From Progne subis subis (Eukaryota > Chordata > Aves > Passeriformes > Hirundinidae), in NCBI GenBank assembly GCA_022316685.1, contig JAKJHU010000030.1, positions 15,890,018 through 15,954,017 of the forward strand: a stretch of DNA of 64,000 bases, read 5' to 3'. The notes under the pieces were generated by a model, which saw only the letters and a list, made by a program, of their open reading frames with translations, ran no database searches and was not told the origin of the DNA. The position numbers and the translations under genes are program-made. This document shows positions 10,021 through 23,463 of the stretch, piece by piece (positions within the stretch are counted from its first letter, which is position 1; each line of letters starts with the position of its first letter).

Positions 10021-13000
10021 GTGATGTGTATGTGGAATAGAAAGAGTTGTATTTCTTTTTTTTGTATAGAAGTGAAAGAATAGTGTTTAAGAGAAAATGG
10101 ATGTAAATGTAAACTTTTTGGTTGCAAATCAGAGAATTTTTGACCACTCCGGATGGGATCATGTGTTAAATTGTTTCGTGTTTATAGAAACAATTATTTA
10201 TACAAATAATTAGTTTAAATTATTATAATCATGCAGAGAACTGTTACATGATTGCTTGTAATAAGAGACTTGATTTATTAGCCCAGGACAGCCCTTCTAT
10301 GAGTTTGTATTTTCAAGTCCTTCATTCTGTATTAATGTAGTTCACTTTCATAACTGTACAATTTCATCCATTCTTGGGTCTTGACTAGTTCAATTATTCC
10401 GGTGGTATTCTAGTCCCCAAGACAAAAGGTTTTCTTATTTATTTCAGTGATAGATCTGACTGGAAAATACTATTCTATTATTTTCTAGTAATTTCTGTGT
10501 AAATAAGGGAGAGAGAACATTGGGTTTACTTTTATATTTTTCTACAGTTTTAAATTAAAACCACAATTCTGCATTCCATTGTGTGAACATCAGCAAATAC
10601 CATGTGTTTTCTTTGCAGCTGGCATTTTGAAAGGATATTAACTTGTTGTGGGACTGCTGCTTGAGAAATAGACTTCCAGCAAAATCATGATGTATGCTGT
10701 TTAATGAACTTCAAGGAGCTCTGAATTGCAGATCCAAACCTCTCTGGATAAAAAGGAAACTGGTAAAAATTGTCTCAATCAATCCAGTGTCTTACATTTA
10801 CACTAAAGAAAAACAAAAGGATGAACCTTTCCCCACTGGGTCTCAAAGAGTACAGCTCTATGGGATAACCTTTTATCTATTAGCCACTGTTTTGAATCCA
10901 GTTTTGTTTCACTGTTGAGGAGATTAATTGAGGGAGATCAAAGATGTATTTTAGGGTCAGCTACATGGTATTATTCTTTGCTTGTCCTCTTGGCCTTTGG
11001 GTTATCGGACTTGAACAAGGTGGATTCCGTCACCCGGAGCTCTGTTCCAGGGATGCGCTGGTCCCGCTGTATGCTGCACCTTTATGCATTCCAAAGCTGA
11101 TGCTGATACTGCCACTTCAAAGGCTCCATTTTGCTTCAGGGGATTCTATCTTTAAAGCACTCAACATCAGTGGGAGGATTTTCACGTCATGTCACATCCC
11201 ACTTTTGAAGTTTCTTGTTAATAGGGGTCGCCTTTGAAGACTTCCCACTCCTGAGAGGTTCTTCTCCGAGTTCTCCTTGTTGCAGGGGTGTCTCTCACAA
11301 GATCTTTTAAGCAACCCTCCTGAGGATTTTCTATCTTTAGGAACATCCCTTAAGAGCTTCTTAGTGTTTAGGTCTGAGTCTTCAGAAGAGTTTTGATATC
11401 CTTTAACAAGTTCCTGCTTGTGAGACAAGCCATGCAGCCTCTACTCAGTGTGGAGTTCACTGTAACCAACTCGCCTAAGTAAGATGAGAGTGACCCGGAC
11501 AAAACTTTTCTTTATGAGCAGATTTCATCCTCCCATTATTCAGTTCTATCTAAAAATTGAATATGTATTATAAAAATGAAGATATATGGCTTGTGATAAT
11601 TATGGTTTTAATTAGTGATGGACAATTGCATTTTTATCTAATCAACTAACTCATACTCAAATCCTTCATCTTTTTGGAGTAAAGTCATCTTAATTTTGTT
11701 TTCTTATGTTTCCTTTCCTCTTGGTATTGTACTTCCTTGTCCAGACTGGAAAATCCCACTTCATTTACTATTACAGGCCTTAATAAAAATGAAAAGTACC
11801 AGAAATCTTATTTGAAAGTCTCTTACGAGATTCTGAAACCCCGGAGGTCTACATAGAAAAGTAAACTATGGAGCATGTGCATGAGGCAAGTTTTGAGCCT
11901 TCTGTGTTTATTACATGACAGTATCAGTGTTGTCAGATGTATAACTTCAGAATGCTGGTGCATGACTTGAGAATCTACTGTAATTTTTGTGGAAAGTTCT
12001 GTAAGTGAAAGGAAAAGGCTGACATGGATTTTAAAAAGTTTAAAATTATATGTAAATTGAGTACGTTTTTTACAAGTTCAGGCATTCCCATCATCCCAAT
12101 TTTCATTCCAATTAATTTGGAATTTTAGAAATCTTCACTGTCAGATGTTTTTCTTGTTGTGTTTATGTTTAATTGTTTGGGGTTTTTTTATGTTGACCTC
12201 CCTGAAATTGTGATCTTGGAATGTTTGAGAAAGATGGAAGATATTCTCCCTTGGAAAGTCACAAAGAGGAAAGATTTTACAACAACACTTTGCAAGTCAG
12301 GCTGCAAAACATGAAAATACTTTTGGAAAAATGGAGAAGAAAATAGTTACGTGAGCATGGGAATAAAGTCAATCTGGTGTTCAGTGTGCTTGTACCCTCT
12401 GACTAATTCACGTTAACCAGGAGAATGGACAGTAGGTGCATTGTGGAGACCTTGGGGACCTTGACCAAGACCTGGATCAATGCTGGACCTTTCACTCTTG
12501 AGGATGATCTAGGGAGAGAACTTACTGGAGCCAGGAAGAATGGAACATTGGCCGAGATGTGTTTTGAACTACTTGAAACAAGAGAGAAAGCAAAGTAGCA
12601 GCAAAGGTGTGTGGAACTACAGAACGAAGAGCTCAAATATAGCTAAATGCCAAAAATCTTGCTAAGGAATAATTTAGTCTCTTGAACCTCCCCAAAAATT
12701 AAGACAACAGGCAAGAGGAAATACTTAAATCAATGAGGAAAGAAGGTTATGTAAATAAGACAAACTGTGGGTCAATTATCTTCACTTTCAGACAGGAAGT
12801 CTTTGGAAGCTCACAGATGAAAACTTGATGTGAAAGTTTGTTTTTATTCTAAAAATTCTGCATTATTGGCATGCCATAAAGTGGATTATGTGTAATAACT
12901 ACTATTATAAAATTAACAGTACGTTCTTTTGAATAGGCTTTCATTTTATAATGCATTCTACTTTTTACAGAGAACAATGTTTGTGTTATTGAAGAGAGAA

Positions 13001-13425
13001 TAAAGCAAGATTATGTGTTACGACTTAAATATCTACTGGCATGTCAAGAAGGCCTTTTTTTTCTTCTTAAGATATTAAAAGTTTTGTGATGAACTATCTT
13101 AGTAGAAGGTTTCATGGTGAAACATAAGATGCTTTGAAGAAGAAAATGGAAGGAGATATTTTACTAGGTAGTATATTATGAGCTGGTTGTAATATCCTGG
13201 AAAAATTGTTCCTGGCAAGGAATGGCAAAGAGAAAGCCCTTACTTCTTGTATATCATTTGGATATAAGTAACATAAGTGAATTGATTACTATATCATGAC
13301 ATATGGTGAAATAAATATATGCTTAAAGAAAATACTTGTTTTCTCAAAACTAAATTGTTTTTCTCCGGAAAATTGTTTCTCCAGGCATTCCAGCATTGTC
13401 TAGTCATGTTGAGTTCCCAAAGCAA

Positions 13426-13428
<3 letters not shown>
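10021..13428. other. Unassigned AT-rich DNA
   Basis: No gene recognised. The forward frames at 10694-11237 and the reverse frame at 11192-11428 are short and lack domains. About 12410-12640 is less AT-rich than its surroundings and has the feel of an old dispersed repeat, but I cannot name it. Confidence 0.45.

Positions 13429-13459
<31 letters not shown>
13429..13459 (+). repeat. Poly(A) run, 31 A
   Basis: Uninterrupted run of 31 A residues. The upstream AGCAAAGC sequence does not look like the 3' end of a known retroposon or processed gene copy, so I call it a simple repeat. Confidence 0.9.
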
Positions 13460-13463
<4 letters not shown>

Positions 13464-16400
13464 GCGCCCTTAGGCTATTTGCAATCAGGTTTTTACTCTG
13501 ACCAGCACTTGTACTGTCTCTGCCTCTGATAGTCAGGCTTATGTTAAAGTATGTGTTTCCATTATAATCAGTTTTGTTTGATATCTCTCACTTAAATTCT
13601 CAAATACAATTTTCTAGTTCTCCTTTTAAAGATACTAATGTTTTCATGAATAATGTCAAGTTCCAAGTAAAAGTCAATAAGATTTTTTTCTTGTCTTACA
13701 TCTTCTGAAATCAAGCCTCTTCCAATCTGAAATTACTCACATTTATACTGTGTGCAATAAATTAAGTTTTCCGCTCATAATGAGAGATTATTGTGATAAA
13801 TATCAAACATGACTTTGAATGAAATGCAGAGCCATACAATCCATATTTAGTAAGAGACAATATCTTGAATAAGGTCAAAATCATTTTTGAAGCTAACAAA
13901 GAAAATTTGGAGCAGAAATAGCTAGTTAGGAAAAACCAAACCCTTTCCAAACAAGAAAAACCTCAAGAATGGCTCTCAGTGTTATCTCAAGCAGTAAAAT
14001 CTGCCAGTTTAAGGACCTATTAATCATGGTGTGAAATGCTGCCCAATTTACATAACTGAGCAACAGAATATAAAATTTGACAGAGGAAAGTGAACATTAA
14101 TTAGGCAGCTCCTATAAGTTACAATGAGCTTCCTTATACTCCCTGAATTTTTTAGTACATACTCAGTAATTTCGTGCAGAATTCGGTATGTCTTGCAGGA
14201 GTTAGCTGGCACTTGTGTGTTTCTTATCTCTGTCATACCCTTAATAATGCATGTTGCAGGGGACACAGTTCATCTCTGCCAGACCCTGCAGGTGAGCACT
14301 GGGAAGCTCTTCTGCCTTCGAAGCTGTAGGCTGCAGCTGTCTGAAGCCTGGCATGTGCCTGTGATGATTTAAAGCCCTCCCTGCCAGCAGCAAAAATGAC
14401 AGGCCCAGGCCCTCCGAGACCGGCCCCATTCCCAGGCGCCTGGTGGGTGTGCGCCTTTCCAGCGCACCAACTGCACCTGGCACGGGGATGGGAGCACAGG
14501 GCTCTTCACTCTCCTGCAGCCTACTTAGATCGTGTTTGCTGCATTTCATTTCAAACAACGTCATAAAAAGGCCCCTGACATTGCAAGGGTTGCAGTACGT
14601 GCCACAGCCAGCCGGCACCTCAAGGTAACAGCAGGGGGATGACCTGGATCTGTGCGCTCCGCAAGGACTCAGTCCCTCAGGCAGTGACTGGGAACACCGT
14701 GACTGCTGGTAAAAGAAATTTGCACAGATATTAGTTCATAGTTTCATTATGTTTTGTCTTTAATTAAGGCAATTCATCTTCAGAATTCTCTTAAGTTGCA
14801 TAGTAACATATTTTCATTGTATTTCCTTCGAAGACACTGGAATTAGTGTATCCAGCTGCCAAAGGGATGATTAGAAGCAAATAATGGCTCACAGTTTAGC
14901 TTCTGGCTGAGGGAAACCTGGCTGCATTGTTCACGGCTTGTTGCTGTTCAGAAGGTTATCTTGGCAATCAAAAAGGTGAAAGATTGCTCTTTTTTGTTGT
15001 GAAATGAAGGGTTTAGATTCTTTGGATCTTGTATTACTGATAATGTGGCAGAAAAGATTACTACTTTTTAACAGAAAAAATAGCATGCTGCCAGTTTGCC
15101 TTAGGTTAGCACAAATCATTTGTTTTCACCATTACCAATAAAAATATTAGCACAGGGACTGGAACTTGAATTTTTCCTTCCAATTTCTGGCTGTTTTAGA
15201 CTGATTTTTTTAAAGATAATCTTTAGCTTTCACGATAGTTTTATCACCATCAGTAGGAAACTACTCTAAAAACAGTAATTCTGGGTTACGAATTGCTCAG
15301 CTAGAAAGACATAATGTTAATATTTATTCTAAAAATTAATAATCGGAAAGCTTTTGTATGAGAGAAAAGAGCGCAAAACTATTTCTCTTCACTGGTACCT
15401 GGATTATATTATTATTTTAGGAAAGTAATATTGTAAATAATAGAAATAATTATAAACATTTGCATTCCATATATGGTTCTATGTCTAATACTTGGATTTT
15501 AGCTTTGCATTAAAATACACTGTCTAGAAACTGATCCTCTCTGTCAGGAGCAGGTAACATTTTTTTTAAGTAACTAATAATTTAAAGTTTTGAATTGATT
15601 CCAAAAATGTCAGTAACAGACATTCTGTCCCCAGAATTACAGCATTTACATCAAGACCAAAATATACCCCTTGCTTGGGCAGATGTAGTGACATAAGAGA
15701 TACTTTATTAATCAACCATTTACTTAAAATAAACTCTCTCTTACATCCTTTTTATATGACCCTTTAAAAGAAATCTAGAGAACAATATGAATCACAGACT
15801 GTCGTGTGACATTAACGGAAAACTTAAAGGCTCCCTAAATCAAAATCCTGCGCAGGCATATGATAAACCTGCAGCATGAAGGTTTCTGGATAAAGTATCT
15901 ATATCACTTTGAACAACATAAATATTTTGCATAAATATTAATTTACATTTTATTTATTTTGTATCACCAGTGTTACAGGTGCTTCCAAATGCTCTGGGAG
16001 CAAATGATGAAGCAGATATTAAATGGGGTATGTAGAAATATTCTTTCTCTGTAAGTTGTCCCAAGCAACTTGTAAGGTGAATGTGGATAAAACCCATGAT
16101 AGTAAGGAGCAGATGCAAACTGCTAGGAATGCAGATGTTTGCACATATCCGGAAGAGATTTGATTTGTGCCAAAATTCTCTTTACTGCTTATTGATTGCC
16201 CAGAACTGTCTTATTTGCTGTACAGAGCAAAGAAAACAAATTAAGATCCTGAAAAATATTACAGTCTTACAGTAGAAGGGAAAATATAAAGGTGTGAAAA
16301 AATGAGCCAGCTGGTTGAGGTGTCCCAAAACTGATTCCGAGTTTATGGCACAGTCAATTGTTTATCTGTAGTTGGACTGTAAATCTGTGAAAGATGTCTA

Positions 16401-16829
16401 AATAAATGTTAGGACAAATTTATCTCCCCCTGTCCCCTTCATTTGCTCTCTTTCTGTGGCAATAAACCATAAGATCTAAGTATATTTCTGACAGCTGTAA
16501 TTAGCACCATAATTTTCCTTAAGGGAGAACCACCACCACTGCTCCAGCCTCCTCACCCCCCACCCAGCTGCTGATTTTTGTAAGCAAATTCTCATGTAGC
16601 CCAGAAAAACATCCTTGCCGCTAAATATAATGGAAGATCACAGTCCTGCCAACTGGCAGCACTCGAGGAATCTGCCTTTGGGGTGGATAATAACAAATCC
16701 TATGCAAAAATCATATCGCCCTTGTATGTATCAAAGCTATTCAACACTGAGCATCACTAACACTGACTACTCCAGGCAGGAAAGCGCACAGTGGGTATTA
16801 ACTAACAAAGAGAGTGCTCTTCATCTCTT
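13460..16829. other. Unassigned DNA with one GC-rich island
   Basis: AT-rich apart from a GC-rich stretch at about 14390-14660, which carries promoter-like motifs and is reported separately as a candidate. No recognisable coding exon. The 125-codon reverse frame at 14241-14618 exists because the GC-rich stretch has few stop codons and has no domain that I recognise. The frame at 16615-16863 (+) runs into the CR1 element. Confidence 0.45.
14390..14660 (+). promoter_or_regulatory. Candidate GC-rich promoter-like segment
   Basis: A GC-rich patch in AT-rich surroundings holds GGCGCCTGG, CCAGCGCACC, a half CRE (ACGTCA, 14558-14563) overlapping a TATA-like CATAAAAAGG (14562-14571), and 54 bp later CTCAAG followed by GTAACA, a fair splice donor (donor G at 14625). 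That order would suit a TATA promoter with a very short first exon. No downstream exon was identified and the motifs are short enough to occur by chance, so this is a weak candidate. Confidence 0.15.
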
Positions 16830-17229
16830 ATTCAGACAGACTGCAGGAGCTGGGCCTGTTTAGTTTAGAGAAGAGAAGACTGAGGGGACCTCATTAATGC
16901 CCATAAACTTCTCAAAAGCAGTGCCAAGAGGATGGTGGCAGACTCTTTCCTGTGGTGCCCAGCAACAGGACAAGGGGCAATGGCCATAAATTAAAACACA
17001 AAAAGTTTCACCTCTACATGAGGAGAGTCTTCTTCACATTGAAGGTGGCAGAGCCCTGGAACAGGCTGCCCAGGGAGGTCATGGAATCTCCCTCTTTGGA
17101 GACATTCCACACCCACCTGGTTGCATTCCTGTGTCACCTATGTGACTTAGTGACCCTGCCATGGCAGAGGGGTTGGACTGGTTGATCTACAGAGGTGCCT
17201 TCCAGCCCTAAAAATTCTGTGATTCTGTC
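16830..17229 (+). mobile_element. CR1 LINE, truncated 3' end
   Basis: Typical 5'-truncated CR1 copy. It opens with CTGCAGGAGCTGGGCCTGTT and GAGAAGAGAAGACTGAGGGG. It contains the ORF2 3' coding end (frame 16952-17185, including [20 protein letters not shown]), then the 3' tail GGTTGGACTGGTTGATCTAC and the short terminal motif ATTCTGTGATTCTGT. ORF2 normally encodes endonuclease and reverse transcriptase; only the C-terminal tip is left, and it is degraded. The copy cannot move on its own. Confidence 0.95.
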
Positions 17230-18209
17230 ATAAGGTGTCTTCTTACTGCTGGATGAAATACCATCAACATGGACAAGCTGGGGACGTCTTGCTGTCTCAG
17301 AGGCCTAAGATATCTCTCTTAATAGCCAGGGAACGTGTCTTGTGTACATGATGTTTCCAGATGGTACAAGCAATGTAAAAAGTTAGGTAGTTGTTTAGGA
17401 GAAGTTATTTTTTGTTTGGTTTTGATATATGGAGGGTATACATCATTGCAGGCAGTGTCTCTGCAGATCTGTTGTTGCTACAGTGTGGAGCTTTAAGCTG
17501 TGTACTTGACCTATGTGGTTCTTCCTTCTTACTCTGTTTCTGTGTAATAAGTGAAGCATTATTATCATTATCATTATTATCATTTCTGTTTTGCATGGGA
17601 CAGACCCTGTGCCTCTCCCAGCAGCAGATGTGGAAGCCGTAGGGAGCTGAAGAGGGCATAGGGGCCATCAGATGCAGAAACACCTGTCAGTAAAGCAGAA
17701 CACATCAGCCTCTCTGCTGGGATGCCAACAGGTTTCATGGCTACATCTTGGGTCCTCATGAACCGTCCCCAGGGTGAAACTGTAGGAACCTGTCTGCCAG
17801 GTTCCATTCTGGCTCTGCTCGGATGGACATCCCATCCAACATATCATTTCTGGGAAACCTGGAAAAAGAAAGGGGCCAGAGGGAATTTTTAAGAGGGACA
17901 GCTTTTGTCCCTGTTGGTGTCTTATCAGAGAAATGATGAAGATGTTTTTTTAGCATATATCAGAAAGGGGTCAAGAATATATATTTGAGAGGAGTGTAAG
18001 GAAGAGTTTACACATGTGATACCTCACCAGTTTGGAAGCTTTCCAGGGATGGATATTGCCTCTTGACCAGCTACTGATCTTCCCTTCTCCCCTCCAAATG
18101 CCTTCACAGTTTTGACCTCTCTAAATCACTGGAATAGCTAAGTTCTTCAGTTGACAATTGAATCATGCTAACATCAGTTAAATTTTTTTGTCATATTCTT
18201 TTACTACAC
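17230..18209. other. Unassigned DNA
   Basis: No gene recognised. It holds a short ATT/ATC microsatellite at about 17558-17585. Overlapping frames on both strands at 17391-17807 lack domains. Confidence 0.5.
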
Positions 18210-18890
18210 TGTAGTGGTGCAAGAGTTGTTTTATTAAGTTATTAAGTTATTTTTGTAATGGTTCAGTCCACTGTACCCCCCTGTGTTCTGGAATAGTTTT
18301 CCCCCTCATAAGTTAGTTATTTAAGCAGACGTTTTATGTCAATCATTCCTCCCCTGCACCTGTCCCTGTCAATCCCTCCTCTCTTCTCGTGGTCGCCCTG
18401 TCTGTCACTTCGAGACCCTTCCCTGGATTCTGGAAAGATCCAGGAGAGGCGTCGAGTGATAGGCTGGTGCCTGGGGAATCCCCTCCTACCCTCTTGTGAT
18501 TTGTTCATTGTTCAGAAGTTGACACCCCTGTTACACCCCTGTGTTCCCTGGTTGGCTGACCCATTGTCGCCACCCCTGGATCCTCCCCCGTTTATAAGTG
18601 GCCACCAGGCTTTGATCTCTGCTCTCTCTGGGCAGCAGTGGATTGAGGCGGAGCTCCTTGCTGGACTCCCCTTAATAAACCACCTTTTACCCTGCCTAAA
18701 GAGAGTCGACCCTTTTTCCGTTGCCGCAGTCGTAACACCATCAAGTCCACTCGCTGGTGTGGGGAACCAAAGACCCACAGGGAGGAGGTTACTTGCCCAG
18801 CTTGTAAGCCCGACTGATCCATGTTGCCGCAGTGCAGAACTGAGCTAGCCTGTGGTCATTGCCTGCCAGGCGTGAGGGACACTGCGACAC
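18210..18890 (+). mobile_element. Solo LTR, family LTR2, copy A
   Basis: Forward-strand LTR of 681 bp beginning TGTAGTGGTG. U3 carries CTGTCTGTCACTTCGAGACC and GGCGTCGAGTGATAGGCTGG. TATA is GTTTATAAGTGG (18590-18601) and AATAAA is at 18674-18679, about 80 bp apart. It ends GGGACACTGCGACAC. Flanks are TACAC (18205-18209) and CACAC (18891-18895), a 5-bp duplication with one mismatch. Copy B at 27679 has a perfect one. No internal retroviral genes follow. The 170-codon frame at 18336-18848 lies entirely inside the LTR and is not a gene. Confidence 0.9.
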
Positions 18891-18974
18891 CACACAACCA
18901 AGATTGAACCTTTCCCATATCTTTCATAGTTTTCTCTTATTTCCTTTCTACCACTTATTTCTTTCACCACATTT

Positions 18975-19220
18975 CAGCCCCCAAATCATCCCTGCTGCCC
19001 TTCTTTGTATCTTTGCTATCTGAAGATGTGCAGGACTGCATGCCGTATCCAGGAAATGTCTGTGAATTTATCCAGGGACCCAAGAAAAGAACACTCTCCC
19101 TGTGTGTTTCCTAATAATTCTAAATGCTTCATTTGCCTCTTTGACTGCTGCAGGGCATTGAACTGACATTTTAAAAAAAGTTTGTCCTCAACAACTTTAA
19201 GATCTCTTTCCTGAGTATAT
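18975..19220 (-). mobile_element. Old LINE fragment (L3/CR1-like)
   Basis: The + strand reads TGCTGCCCTTCTTTGTATCT, then TTTGCCTCTTTGACTGCTGC, GGCATTGAACTGACATTTT and AAGATCTCTTTCCTGAGTAT. This order matches an ancient LINE (L3/CR1-like) widespread in reptiles and birds, read on its minus strand. It is highly diverged and non-coding. The family name is from memory of its pattern. Confidence 0.5.
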
Positions 19221-22200
19221 AAAACAAAGCAAGTTTTAAAAATAGAGAAGACAGAAGTAGTTTATTAAAAATACAACAATTATGAGTGACCAGTAAAAGT
19301 TTGCAAAGAAGCTAAACATGTGTTCCCACAGTATTTGTATCTACAGCTATTTGCAGTTTTGCCACAGAATATCTCGTGATTTTTTTTTTTTTTTTTTCTT
19401 TCTTTTGAATGCATTTTTTCCCTTTTGTTTTTTTTACTACCTTTGGTGGACAGCTTGGTTCCACTGGCTGATGAAACCACTGGAAGAAGTCTGTCTCATG
19501 CCTTTTGTCCAGTCTGGATGTTCCTTACCTGGGCAAGACCAAAATCTGTCACCCACCCTGCCAGTGAAATCCCATAATCCTATCTCTCTGTTGGGTAAAT
19601 GAGGGTGGCAGAAGGATGAGGGGAGAGTCATTGTAGGACCCTTCCCTTCCCTTCCCTCCCCCTCCCCCTCCCCCTCCCCTCGTCACAAACTGCCACATCT
19701 GCCACCAAACTGCCTCTTTTTTATACTCCTAAGACTTCTGGCTCCTGCATCTCATCAGTGTGGAGTAGCTCTGTTCTCTGGTGACATGGGAGTGTCGCTT
19801 TGCCTGGATTGCCTCACCTGGTGTACCTGGTGTCTTCAGCCTTCTCATGTGCATGCAATGTCTGTGCCTCTTGCAAAGCTTGGCTGGCATCAAGGCCGTG
19901 TGCCCATGTAAGCTGGTATCACTCTCACTCCAGTATGAAGACTAAAGATCCTCATGCAGAGGTGTTAGAGCAGAATTAGATCCTCCCTAGATACCTTGTC
20001 CCTTCTGCCCCAGACTGTGCCATCTTACCGGAAATAAAAGTGACTGATGAATAAATCCTGAAATCATTGACTGTGTCTGTGGGTCTAAGCATGCATCATC
20101 CAGCATGCACAAAGCTCTGGGCTCCTAGGGTTACTCAGATGAAGGATCTGTTGGATGGATAGCACCTCTGCATTGAAATCAGGTCATGGGAAACAAGCAG
20201 TAAGGAAGAAGAGTCTTGTTCATACCCATGTCTTGCCCTGTTATGAGGATGACATGTGGGCAGTGTGTATATCCGGGTTATAAGGTCTCCCCAAGTTCCC
20301 GTCAAGTCTGTTTTCATTGTAATCATGGTTTGATTTCCTTATGTGTATCATCATCAAGTTTTTAAAAGGATTGTAACTAAAGCAGCAGCATTCTTAGAGC
20401 CATCTGTGAGAATAGAGCAGTTCCACCTGTCCTCTGGTTCCTCAGGCAGCAGAAGTGCTTTCCCCATGAGCTTCAGCATCAATAGGTTGCTGTAAAAGGA
20501 ACTTAGGAATAATTGCCGTAATTGATGATAGTATTTCAACTGACTTTGCAAACATGCATTAGGTCTGCCCCAGTTCTCCATGGGTGGATGGAGGAAGAGA
20601 AACACATATGCTTCTTTGTAATAAATACCTGGGTATCTAACATAACTGTAAACCCAGCTAGTGTTAGCAGCACTTGGCATTTTTGGGTTTGGGTTTCTGC
20701 TTTGACACCTGCATTATTAAATAATGCCTCAACATAGATTGAAGGTGGCTAACATAAGAAGCACACAGTTCAGCCTGCTTGCTAGACTGATACAGTGCTT
20801 TCCTGTAATGTATGTAGAGAATCCCCATCCCAAAAGACATCATAACCTTGATTCTGTCTAAGAAATTCCTGCAAAGTTCGGAACAGATGCAGAATCCTTC
20901 TCAAAAATGTGGGAACACAGGAAAGGTGACAGACACTGCATTGCGTCCCTGAGAACTTTCTGTCATCAGAAATGCTGGGCCTTGCTTTACTGGCACAAAT
21001 ACAGACTTTGTGCTCTGAAACCAAACAAAGAACTTTGTGAGGCACGTGACATACCAAAACCTGCTGCTTCTGCTGGCTTGGATGATGCTATTTAGAGCTG
21101 AACCACTTGGCCTTCCTTTTGCCTTCTCCCTTCTGTTAACTGCTACCACTTAAGTGAAGATGCTGCCTGCTGGGTCTGAAACTGATTTATGCTCTCACAG
21201 AAGAGGAAGTGTACTGCAGTGCACAGAGGAAAAACTCCAAAAAGCAGTCTGAAAATAAAGGTTGGTTTTTGATTAACCATAACATCTTTGTCCTGAGTGC
21301 TATTAGTAACAAACATGTCCATCTTCCTAGCAGGACATGAGACACAGGCATAGGACACTGCTCAAGAACTCATCAGTTTGGCTTTATTTAGATAAATGCC
21401 TCCCACTGAAACCAGTGGGAATAAGTTTTATAAATATCACTGAAGATCAGGGCCATTGAGGTAAGGCAATATTAAGAAATAATCCAGTGAATCTTTAAAA
21501 CCATATTCTATTAAACTATAACTAATGCTCCATTACAATTGCATCCTGGAGTCCTTGGAGACTTCTTAAGTACCCACTTCAGTGAAGAGCTGCTTTATTC
21601 CAGTATGCAGTGAGTATTTGGGCAGTTCAGCCTTTGTCCCTGGAATCTCGAGTGAGTCTTACGTCTCTGTTCCCACCTACGAAGTGGGAAAAAGTGCCAT
21701 GGAATAAGGCACTTGGGAGTGCTCAGACACTGTGATGATTATGACCATGAAAAAGGGACATTTTAAGCATCTGGGTAAGTCAGAGTTAGATGCTAAAGGA
21801 GGGCAAGAGTGACATTTGAGCCAGGTGCTTTTTGCATAGCAGTTCTTTCCACTTAGCACTCCTTCAGGCTGAAACTTTAGTTCAGTAATTTTTGTTGCCT
21901 CCTATTGACATTCTTTCCAAGTTTAGTGGCCTGTTTCTGAGGAAATAAATTAGACTGTGGTATAAAAATTTTAACTCAAGGCCACTCAATGCATTGACAG
22001 ATTTCTTTATGCTGGGTACAAATTAACACCTCTTTTCAAAACACCTTGTATTTCCAGTTCCTGCTGGGAACTCCTGTTCAGTTTATTAATTTCTGAGATT
22101 CAAGCCAGGTTGGGGATAGAGATGGAAAGAGGGAACATATAGATTTTTAACTGAACTACCTTGTCTTTTAATCTGGAATGTCGGTTTACAACATTAGCTA

Positions 22201-23064
22201 TTCTGTGCAGAACTGGGGGAAATGTGATCCCAGGTCTTATCATACTTGCAGACATATTAGGAATGTTCAAGTTTCACACCCCAGAGCACAACTCATTCAG
22301 TTGGCTCCCACCTCTTCCAATGCACAAGCTGATGTGTGAGCATCATGCCTTGAGCAGAAAGACTATTACAAGATTTGTGTATGGACCATGTGCCTGAATC
22401 CTGCCACTCTCCCGCAGCTACACTGGATTTCAGCTTGACCGTCTCTCCTAGACAATGCCTCTGTTCTCAGTGCTTGTTGCCTGATCTCATCTAGTGTCTG
22501 CCTGAAGCTTGCAAAACATGATCACAGGGAACCAAGCTGAAGGTTCCATGCTGACTCTGCTTATGCACTGAGACCTTTTCTGAAGTGTGCCCCTGTATAA
22601 AAACAGGAATTCAAAACAAGTGTTGCGAGCCGTGTTCCAGCCTGCAAGCCTGGGCCTGCTGATACAGGCTGCTATTTGGCTAGGAGCACTCATCAATCAG
22701 GCTTCAGGAGTGGACAGAAAGCATTTGCAGCCAGCAGCCTGAGCCGCAAAATCTAAAACTCAGCAAGAGCTGCTTATAAATAGTATGAAACAAAGTAGTG
22801 AAAATTAATCTTGTGTATCTGCAGGGGTTTTTAGGTTAGATCTTTTTTCGAGATGGAAAACAAAGGTCTATTTCTGCAGCAGTCATGAAGGTTTTTCAGT
22901 TTGAATTATCAAAGTTATTTCAGAGGAAAAAAAGATGAAAGGCTACAAAACATTTTTTTAAAAAAATCACTCCTGCCTTCTCTTCACTCTCCTTGCTATG
23001 GCCTAGGTTCAATCACAGCAGCATGAAGCATTGATGTGACATTTGGCACAACCAAGGCGCTGAG
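19221..23064. other. Unassigned DNA with simple repeats
   Basis: Contains a T run (19380-19397) and a pyrimidine repeat (19639-19681). No recognisable coding exon. Frames such as 20354-20680 (-), 20782-21057 (-) and 22161-22397 (+) are below 110 codons and featureless. Confidence 0.5.
19639..19681 (+). repeat. (CCCTT)n/(CCCCCT)n pyrimidine microsatellite
   Basis: Starts as CCCTTCCCTTCCCTTCC and changes to repeated CCTCCCCCT units, all pyrimidine on +. Such homopurine-homopyrimidine tracts can form triplex or other non-B DNA. Confidence 0.9.
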
Positions 23065-23463
23065 GAATCTTAGAGAAACGTAGACTCATACACTGGCTTT
23101 CCTTGGAAGGAACGTTAAAGATCATCTAGCTCCAGTCCCCTGCCATGGGCAGGGACAGCTTCCATTAGACCAGGTTTCTCAGAGCCATGTCCAGCCTGGC
23201 CTTGAATGTTGCCAGGGATGGGGCAGCAAGAGCTTCTCTGGGCAAACTGTTCCAGCATCTCACCAACCTCACAGTAAAGAATTTATTCATAATATCTAAT
23301 CTAAACCTACTCTCTTTCACCTTACAACAATTTTTCCTTGTCCTATCCACTTCACACCCTTGTGAAAAATCCAGTCCTTTTGGAGTCCATTTAGGAACTG
23401 GGAAATGCTGTAAAGCCACCTGGAGCCTTCTCTTTTTTAGGCTGGACAGCCCCAGAAAGTGCA
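23065..23463 (-). mobile_element. CR1 LINE, truncated 3' end
   Basis: Reverse-strand CR1. On + it reads CCTTGGAAGGAACGTTAAAG, CATCTAGCTCCAGTCCCCTG, CCATGGGCAGGGACAGCTTC, and GGCTGGACAGCCCC at the inner end. The minus-strand frame ending at 23165 includes VRLVRCWNSLPREALAAPSL, the C-terminal tip of CR1 ORF2. Its upstream half (to 23662) is unrelated flanking DNA, so the 165-codon frame is a chance fusion. The copy is dead, lacking the endonuclease and most of the reverse transcriptase. Confidence 0.95.

Noticed and set aside
9851..10162. 103-codon reverse frame as a transposase or capsid remnant
   Set aside because: The left-arm copy of the repeat does not keep the frame, and the sequence shows no catalytic or zinc-binding motif.
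13429..13459. Poly(A) as the tail of a processed pseudogene
   Set aside because: No upstream coding similarity and no flanking duplication seen; treated as a simple repeat.
18336..18848. 170-codon forward frame
   Set aside because: Entirely within LTR2 copy A. Copy B has shorter, differently broken frames, so there is no conserved protein.
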